A stretch of DNA of 42,119 nucleotides from assembly GCA_022819645.1 (NCBI GenBank), contig JAJEGU010000010.1, positions 1 to 42,119 on the forward strand, read 5' to 3'. Under the pieces are notes generated by a model that was not told the DNA's origin, made no database searches, and was given only the letters and a program-made list of their open reading frames with translations. Below are positions 37,356 to 42,119 of this stretch, piece by piece; position 1 is the stretch's first letter; each line of letters opens with the position of its first letter. Origin of the DNA: Pseudomonadales bacterium (lineage in GTDB: Bacteria; Pseudomonadota; Gammaproteobacteria; Pseudomonadales; Pseudohongiellaceae). The position numbers and the translations under genes were made by a program.

Positions 37356-38240
37356 ATGAACCCGCCCCCAGGCCAACCGCCGGAAATGCCCCCGGCCCGT
37401 CTTGCTGAAGCGCTGCACAGCCTGCTGCGTCCCCTCATTCGTCTCTTGATCTCCTTTCAGCTTACTTATCCGCTGTTGCTGCGAATTCTTAAATCCGTCT
37501 ATGTGGAAGTGGCGGAGCAGGAGTTTTCCCGGGGCGGCGCCCCCCTGTCCGACAGCCGTATCCATCTGTTGACCGGGATTCACCGCAAGGAAATCAAGCG
37601 GCTGCGCAATGAACAGCCGGCAACAGTCCCCACTGTCGGCAGCGCCTCACTCGGCGCCCAGCTTGTGGCCGCCTGGCTTGGCTCCGAGCGCTTCAGCAAT
37701 GCCGATGGCGCGCCAAGGCCGCTGCCGCTGAAAACGGAAAATCCATCCGAGCCCGGATTCGACACCCTGGTGGCGGAAGTCTGCCGGCAGGATATCCGCT
37801 CCCGGGTGATACTCGATGAATGGCTGCGGCTTGGCGTTGCGAGGCTCGAGGACAACCGCGTGACGCTGAATACCGGCGCCTTCACGCCAGCCCGCGGTTT
37901 TGATGAAAAAATGTTCTTTTTCGGCAAGAACCTGCGCGACCATATCGCCGCCGGCGCCGACAATCTTGCCGGCGGCAGGCCGCCACACTTCGACCGGAGC
38001 GTGTATTACGACCGGCTCAGCCCGGATTCGGTGACCGAATTGAAAGCCCTGGCGGGGGAACTCGGCATGGAAGCCCTGACCCGGCTCAACCGTCGCGCGC
38101 TGGCGCGGCAAAAGGCGGATTCCGCTCGCAAGGACGCCGACTATCGGATAAACTTCGGTATCTTCCATTACAGTTCGCCCGGGCAGGGACGCGGCGGGCA
38201 AGCGGATGCTTCCGGTGAATCGCCAGAGGACGAAAACTGA
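37356..38240 (+). CDS. DUF6502 family protein
   Basis: The 294-residue cytoplasmic protein matches the DUF6502 pattern: an N-terminal region with RLLISFQLTYPLLLRILKSVYVEVA, then ISxLTGIHRKEIKRLR-like sequence (SDSRIHLLTGIHRKEIKRLR) that looks like a winged helix-turn-helix, a middle with VAAWLGSERF, and a C-terminal DRSVYYDRLSPDSVTEL. The family has no assigned function. The helix-turn-helix look suggests a regulator, perhaps binding the flanking palindromes. Its stop overlaps the next start (TGATG), so the two act as a pair. An ATG at 37386 is an alternative start. Confidence 0.8.
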   Translation: MNPPPGQPPEMPPARLAEALHSLLRPLIRLLISFQLTYPLLLRILKSVYVEVAEQEFSRGGAPLSDSRIHLLTGIHRKEIKRLRNEQPATVPTVGSASLGAQLVAAWLGSERFSNADGAPRPLPLKTENPSEPGFDTLVAEVCRQDIRSRVILDEWLRLGVARLEDNRVTLNTGAFTPARGFDEKMFFFGKNLRDHIAAGADNLAGGRPPHFDRSVYYDRLSPDSVTELKALAGELGMEALTRLNRRALARQKADSARKDADYRINFGIFHYSSPGQGRGGQADASGESPEDEN

Positions 38241-39103
38241 TGCCCGCGGTATCGAGGCTGAACAAGATTTTGCTGGCGCTGCTGCTGATTGCGCTGGCGG
38301 TCTTGCACGGGGCGAGTTCCGGCGGATTCCGGTTCGGTGGCGAGGAAGAAGAGGGCAGCGGTTTCGGCGGCACCGGCAGGGCGCCACTGGGAGGCAGTGG
38401 ACTTGGCGGCACGGGTTTCAAGCCCTGGCTGGGTGACGCGGGTGAAGTGCGGGTGCGTCCCGAACCCGAGGCAACCCCCATTGCCGAACAGATTAGCGAA
38501 CAGGATATTCCAGAAATACCCACGGTGGCGGAAGTTCAGCCTCCGGCGGCCGAGGTGACCGCCGCCGCATTTGCCGCGGAACATCCCGCCGAGGTGTCGA
38601 TTACCGACGCGATCCAGACCCAACTGCGACGCGATGCGGTGATCTACCAGCGCATTGTCGAAAGCGTGGAAGGCTACTACCCGCCCGAGGCGGAAATGCG
38701 GCTGGCGCCGCCGGAGACTCCACCGGCGGCAAACCTGGCGATAGCCGAACCCGCGCCCGACCGGGTTCCCGCAGCGACAGGGGAAATCGCGGCGCTGCCC
38801 CCGCTTGCGGAAAATCCCGCTCCAGTCCCGGAAACGATTGCTGGCCCAGGTCAGGTGCCCGCGGCTGAGCCGGCGCCCTCCGCCGAGGCTTCAAGCTGGG
38901 CTGAACTCGTTCATTTCCTGGTCGAGAATCAACCGCCGGAGACCGCCGAAGAAACCACCATGGCCGGGGAAGCCACCCAGGAGACCCCCGCGTTGCGGCG
39001 ACCCAACCGGATACGCCGTCCCGAGCTGCCTCCGGTGCAGCGCGGAAGGGTAGTCCAGCGCCCCATCATTCTGCCGCCCCGCATCCAGCCGCTGGGTTTG
39101 TAA
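38240..39103 (+). CDS. Membrane-anchored Pro/Ala/Glu-rich protein with GGTG motifs
   Basis: The 287-residue protein has one hydrophobic N-terminal helix (about residues 9-24), then a glycine-rich part with GFGGTGRAPLGGSGLGGTGF, and a long proline/alanine/glutamate-rich disordered part ending in a basic tail (RRPNRIRRPELPP). The GGTG motifs recall the N-terminal part of DUF5666 proteins often found next to DUF6502 genes, but no DUF5666 beta-barrel repeat is visible. It is translationally coupled to the DUF6502 gene. It likely spans or leaves the inner membrane. Function unknown. Confidence 0.7.
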   Translation: MPAVSRLNKILLALLLIALAVLHGASSGGFRFGGEEEEGSGFGGTGRAPLGGSGLGGTGFKPWLGDAGEVRVRPEPEATPIAEQISEQDIPEIPTVAEVQPPAAEVTAAAFAAEHPAEVSITDAIQTQLRRDAVIYQRIVESVEGYYPPEAEMRLAPPETPPAANLAIAEPAPDRVPAATGEIAALPPLAENPAPVPETIAGPGQVPAAEPAPSAEASSWAELVHFLVENQPPETAEETTMAGEATQETPALRRPNRIRRPELPPVQRGRVVQRPIILPPRIQPLGL

Positions 39104-39109
39104 ACCCGT

Positions 39110-39874
39110 TCACCACTGATAACTGAGTTGGCCCTGAATCGCGTAGTCCGCGCTGCCTTCGGTAAAGCCGCGGCCCACCAGTGCGGTAAAGGACCAGCCC
39201 GCCCCGAGCCGAAAACTGGCGTAGGGATAGATTTCATGGGTTTCCAGGGCGAAATCCGCGGGCGCCTCGCGATAATCGTAGAAGGCGCCGATGCTCGTGG
39301 CCGCGGTTAGCTGCCGGGCAAGCCCGAACTGGGCGAAACGATTGTCGCGCAGGCCAGGAAAGAGTTCGCTCCGGCCGCGGAAATTGTGCCCGAAGCTGGC
39401 GAACCAGGTGTACTCTCCCAGCGCCTGGGACAAATCCACCTGTAGGCGGTAATCGAATTCTCCCGTGCCGAGGCTGCGCTGTTCGTCCGCGGTGGGGATC
39501 TTGGTTTCGAAGCGCAGATCGATGAAGGGCATCCAGCCGGCGATGGGGTCCAGTCCGTAACTGACGCCGGCAAGCGTGTCGCCAGGCCCGGTTTCGGTGC
39601 TTACCTCGGTGCCGGCAATGGCCCGGGTCACTTCGCCGATGTTCACCAGCACATTACCCACGCCGGTAACCGACAGGCCCGAGGCCAGCAACTGGAACCC
39701 CCAGCGCTCGCCCTGCCACTGATAGCCCACGGGCAGGTAGCGGATGCGGGTATCGGAATGACCGTTGAACCTGCCCTCGGCAAAATAGCCGCCGAAATTC
39801 AGCGTGTGCCCGGGCTGCTGGGCCCAGGCGGAAACGGGAAGCAAGAGGACGCTCAGCAGGACGATGATTTTCAT
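39110..39874 (-). CDS. Outer-membrane beta-barrel protein
   Basis: The 254-residue precursor has a signal peptide (about residues 1-19, cleaved after AWA) and alternating strands rich in aromatic and glycine residues, ending in W (GQLSYQW), the usual BAM recognition signal. Segments such as GHTLNFGGYFAEG and LRFETKIPTADEQRSLGTG resemble small transporter/porin-like barrels of the phenol-degradation-MetA type. The ATG at 39874 is chosen for the signal peptide; the longer frame reads through the family B repeat. It converges on the GGTG protein gene with only 6 bases between stops. Substrate unknown. Confidence 0.78.
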   Translation of the reverse strand: MKIIVLLSVLLLPVSAWAQQPGHTLNFGGYFAEGRFNGHSDTRIRYLPVGYQWQGERWGFQLLASGLSVTGVGNVLVNIGEVTRAIAGTEVSTETGPGDTLAGVSYGLDPIAGWMPFIDLRFETKIPTADEQRSLGTGEFDYRLQVDLSQALGEYTWFASFGHNFRGRSELFPGLRDNRFAQFGLARQLTAATSIGAFYDYREAPADFALETHEIYPYASFRLGAGWSFTALVGRGFTEGSADYAIQGQLSYQW

Positions 39875-39921
39875 TTTCCGGGCTTCGAACGCGCATCGGG
39901 CTCCCGCCACGCCACGCTCCC

Positions 39922-39993
39922 CTAGGAGCCTGCGCCGAAGGAATTCACGGCTGCAAATTCGCTTTCGCGAATTCCTACGGCGCAGGCTCCTAG
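39922..39993. repeat. Family B palindromic repeat, complete 72-bp copy
   Basis: CTAGGAGCCTGCGCCGAAGG at the left end pairs with CCTACGGCGCAGGCTCCTAG at the right, with GAATTC and further internal pairing (GCAAATTCGCTTTCGCGAAT core). This is the cleanest copy; the split copy is at 11768-11935. It lies between msrB and the barrel gene, both on the minus strand. Confidence 0.9.
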
Positions 39994-40025
39994 CGCCGAT
40001 TTGTGCAACGCCCTGATCGCCGGGG

Positions 40026-40424
40026 TCAATCCTGTTCCTGAAAATCCAGCGCCGCTGAATTGATGCAATAGCGCAGCCCGGTTTCCGGCGGGCCATCGGG
40101 AAAGACATGGCCCAGGTGGGAATCACAGCGGCTGCAAACGACTTCCGTGCGGATCATGCCATGTGACTGATCGGGCTTTTCCGCCACCGCCGCGGCGTCC
40201 GCAGGCGCGCTGAAACTCGGCCAGCCGGAGCCCGAGTCATACTTGTCGCCGGATCGGAACAACTCTTCCCCGCAAGCCGCGCACAAGTAGGCCCCCGGCT
40301 CCTTGCTCGCCCAGTAACGCCCGGAAAAGGCAAACTCGGTGCCCTTCTCCCGGGTCACCCGATACACCTCCGGCGCCAGTTCCTTCCGCCACTGCGCATC
40401 CGATTTTTCAATCTTGCCCTTCAC
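40026..40424 (-). CDS. msrB: Peptide-methionine (R)-S-oxide reductase
   Basis: The 132-residue repair enzyme reduces methionine-R-sulfoxide in proteins. Two CxxC zinc pairs ([10 protein letters not shown] and [13 protein letters not shown]), [11 protein letters not shown] and the catalytic cysteine in [11 protein letters not shown] are present. I chose the GTG at 40424 because GGGAGA lies 7 bases upstream; the GTG at 40430 is too close to it. There is no signal peptide, so it is cytoplasmic. The longer upstream frame to 40550 has no family similarity. Confidence 0.94.
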   Translation of the reverse strand: MKGKIEKSDAQWRKELAPEVYRVTREKGTEFAFSGRYWASKEPGAYLCAACGEELFRSGDKYDSGSGWPSFSAPADAAAVAEKPDQSHGMIRTEVVCSRCDSHLGHVFPDGPPETGLRYCINSAALDFQEQD

Positions 40425-40577
40425 AGCCACTCTCCCGCTCGCCAACCCCCTCATAACCGGAGGCGCCAGTCCCATCAAGATTATCGGCTGAAGCCTGGAA
40501 AAGCTGCAACAGCTTGTCGCAATGGAGCCCGGTCGGAAGAGCCTAGACACTTGTTGGACAAATGCAACCGAACTGAA

Positions 40578-41549
40578 TCAGCGGTACTTGCCACGTTCCA
40601 GCCGGTAGTCGTTCCAGTTGCGGGAAAGCCGGAAAATGGTGCGCTGCAGAAAACCAATCTGTATTCTCAGGAGCGAACAGAACCACAGCCCTCTTCGCTG
40701 GCCACGGGTCAATGTCCGACGATGCCGGCGAAGAAAGGCCAGCGCCTGCCTGCCATCCTGGGTCAAGTGGAGATTGGCCTTGCCTCTGATGATCCACCGC
40801 CAGTGACCGAATCCCACGGGCTGCGGTGGTCTTTGTTCCTTGGCGCCGATGGTATTGGATTCATGTTGCCGATAGCGCACCGTGGGCTCGTTCAAGTACA
40901 TCAGTTTGCCGAAAGCGCTCGCGTTGAGCGCCAGCCACCAGCCGTGCATGATCGCGTCTTCGGAAATCGGCAGCGCGCGTTGCGCAAGGGCGGCATTGAA
41001 CAAGGTCGTGCAGCCTGTGACCAGATTGCTAAGCGCCAGTTCATCCAGGTGATTGCGAAATACGGTCAGTCCTTGATATTTCACGAATGAAGCCGCCACC
41101 AGCTGGTTCGCTTCATCAACCACCTCCAGGTCGCTATGTACCAGCACGGGAATTGAAGCATCTCCAGCCTCGGCCCTGTACATTAATTCCATCTGTCGTT
41201 CGATCTTGTCCAGATGCCAGATATCGTCCTGGTCACACAACATCAGATACTCGCCGGTCCAATCCAGTCCGGGCCCGCACTCCAGGGCTTTTTCGATTAG
41301 CAGGGCAAAACTCGCACAGGCGCCGCGATTAGCCAATTCCGCTGGAAGCAGATAGAACCGTCCCGAATATCGAGTCGAGAAAGTTTCGAGAATGTCGCGG
41401 GAGCCGTCGTTAGAGCCGTCGTTAGAGCCGTCATCCCTCGCCAGCACCACAAAATCCTGCCGGCTCTGGGAAAAAAGGGAATCAAGTTGCTCCGGGAGGA
41501 ACCGTTCTCCGTCGTGGGTGGAAAGAAGTATCACCAGGGGATTTAACAT
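40578..41549 (-). CDS. Family 2 glycosyltransferase
   Basis: The 323-residue enzyme is GT2-like: VILLSTHDGERFLPEQLDSL at the start, VLARDDGSNDGSNDGSRD at the nucleotide-binding turn, and YLMLCDQDDIWHLDKIERQM with the DxD-type metal site. The DQDDIW form is common in rhamnosyltransferases of O-antigen or exopolysaccharide. The DDGS turn contains a 12-bp tandem duplication (41401-41436) adding N-D-G-S repeats. The C-terminal part is basic (RRHRRTLTRGQRRGLW). No other polysaccharide genes lie in the window, so the sugar is unknown. Confidence 0.88.
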   Translation of the reverse strand: MLNPLVILLSTHDGERFLPEQLDSLFSQSRQDFVVLARDDGSNDGSNDGSRDILETFSTRYSGRFYLLPAELANRGACASFALLIEKALECGPGLDWTGEYLMLCDQDDIWHLDKIERQMELMYRAEAGDASIPVLVHSDLEVVDEANQLVAASFVKYQGLTVFRNHLDELALSNLVTGCTTLFNAALAQRALPISEDAIMHGWWLALNASAFGKLMYLNEPTVRYRQHESNTIGAKEQRPPQPVGFGHWRWIIRGKANLHLTQDGRQALAFLRRHRRTLTRGQRRGLWFCSLLRIQIGFLQRTIFRLSRNWNDYRLERGKYR

Positions 41550-42119
41550 GACAATACCGCGTACAGATTTTCATTTTCGGCTCAATGGCTCCCGAATTCG
41601 CAACGAACGTTTTCCCGGCCGAACCGCCGGGCGCCATTCAAGAGGCCAGTTGAGATTGCAGGTAGCGCGCGGGCAGCACCAGAAGCGCATAGCAGAAGAT
41701 CGCGCCCAGCAGGCTGGTGTTGATGCCGGCCCGGGGAAACATCCCCATATGCTGAAAATAGTAGCACAGGGGGAGCGCCCGGATTGAACAGTTCGGCCCG
41801 GGGCGCGGGGCGCGGCACGCAAGGGCAAAGATAGTATAGTCTCGCGGCCAATGCCAGGAACCCGGCGCCTGGAGCCAGAGGTATTCAGACAACTCTGCAA
41901 CTGGCAGCTACAGCGCAGGACCTGTACCATCAGGGCCTGGACAGCTTGGCGTGGTGCGCCTGATGAAAAGCAACTCATCTAGGGAAGCTCTGATCAAGTC
42001 AGAGCTTCCCTGCGGCACATGGAAGTGCCGCCGAATTCGATGGCGTAAGCCATTGAATTCGGGAGCAAAACAAAACCACGCTTTTGTTTTGCGATAATGA
42101 AAAACTCCACGGATGGAGT
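41550..42119. other. Gene-free stretch with a possible membrane-protein remnant
   Basis: No intact gene is present in these 570 bases. One minus-strand frame (41892-41638) reads a hydrophobic segment ending GAIFCYALLVLPARYLQSQL, which might be the remnant of a membrane protein next to the glycosyltransferase, but nothing confirms it. The right end is family C repeat. Confidence 0.45.
41981..42119. repeat. Multi-hairpin repeat (family C), copy 2, cut by the window end
   Basis: Five hairpins follow each other: 41981-42011 (13-bp perfect stem, AGGGAAGCTCTGA with its complement), 42012-42031 (7 bp), 42032-42061 (13 bp with one G-T), 42065-42092 (11 bp) and one from 42099 that the window cuts. 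From 42009 the sequence is identical to copy 1 at 20722-20832. Confidence 0.92.

Noticed and set aside
41571..41978. Open minus-strand frame of 135 codons after the glycosyltransferase
   Set aside because: Composition is that of non-coding GC-rich DNA and overlapping frames are equally open; at most a remnant is present.

Overview
The window is a GC-rich piece of a gammaproteobacterial chromosome. The assignment rests on gene order: tig-clpP-clpX-lon-hupB-ppiD next to fabI; gloB divergent from a methyltransferase-rnhA-dnaQ unit and followed by mltD; and cysM-rlmD-mazG joined to adk-tsaB. These arrangements are typical of Pseudomonas-like and related gammaproteobacteria. The exact genus cannot be named from the sequence. 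Intergenic spaces are rich in dispersed palindromic repeats of at least three families.

Region by region. (1) 1-3000 is accessory DNA: a possible UvrA-like remnant ending in a 7-bp minisatellite, a PIN-toxin/HTH-metallopeptidase pair, a divergent small DUF2188 gene easily missed inside a longer false frame, and a uracil-DNA-glycosylase-like gene broken by one extra G in a homopolymer. (2) 3249-10196 is a catabolic block: an MFS transporter and a CopD-like membrane protein on the plus strand; a cysteine hydrolase and two tandem paralogous polysaccharide-deacetylase/PuuE-like proteins on the minus strand; then a class III CoA-transferase coupled to an HMG-CoA-lyase-type enzyme on the plus strand. 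The promoters of the transporter and of the hydrolase operon share a TTGCAA -35 box and a similar AT-rich site. (3) 10244-15635 is a tightly overlapping minus-strand housekeeping run: cysM-rlmD-mazG-adk-tsaB-uppP. RlmD lacks its usual TRAM domain, and relA, usually between rlmD and mazG, is absent. (4) 15877-20465 is a four-gene translationally coupled operon (flavin-type split-barrel protein, NCS1 permease, hydantoinase/oxoprolinase, DUF917), probably for uptake and opening of a hydantoin- or thiohydantoin-like ring. (5) 20869-27444 holds dnaQ, rnhA, a methyltransferase, gloB, mltD, a POT peptide transporter and fabI. (6) 27527-35987 is the ppiD-hupB-lon-clpX-clpP-tig protein-quality-control block. 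(7) 36173-42119 holds an alpha/beta hydrolase divergent from a DUF6502 gene and a GGTG-motif membrane-anchored protein, an outer-membrane barrel protein, msrB, a family 2 glycosyltransferase and a multi-hairpin repeat that runs off the window.

Two modules, the deacetylase/cysteine hydrolase block and the DUF917/hydantoinase block, belong to families that act on cyclic or carbamoyl amides (allantoin, hydantoins, N-carbamoyl compounds). That suggests an organism that scavenges small nitrogenous organics; this is an inference. The least explained items are the five-hairpin repeat (20722-20837 and 41981-42119), the DUF6502 locus with paired 17-bp palindromes, and the coregulated deacetylase/CoA-transferase cluster.
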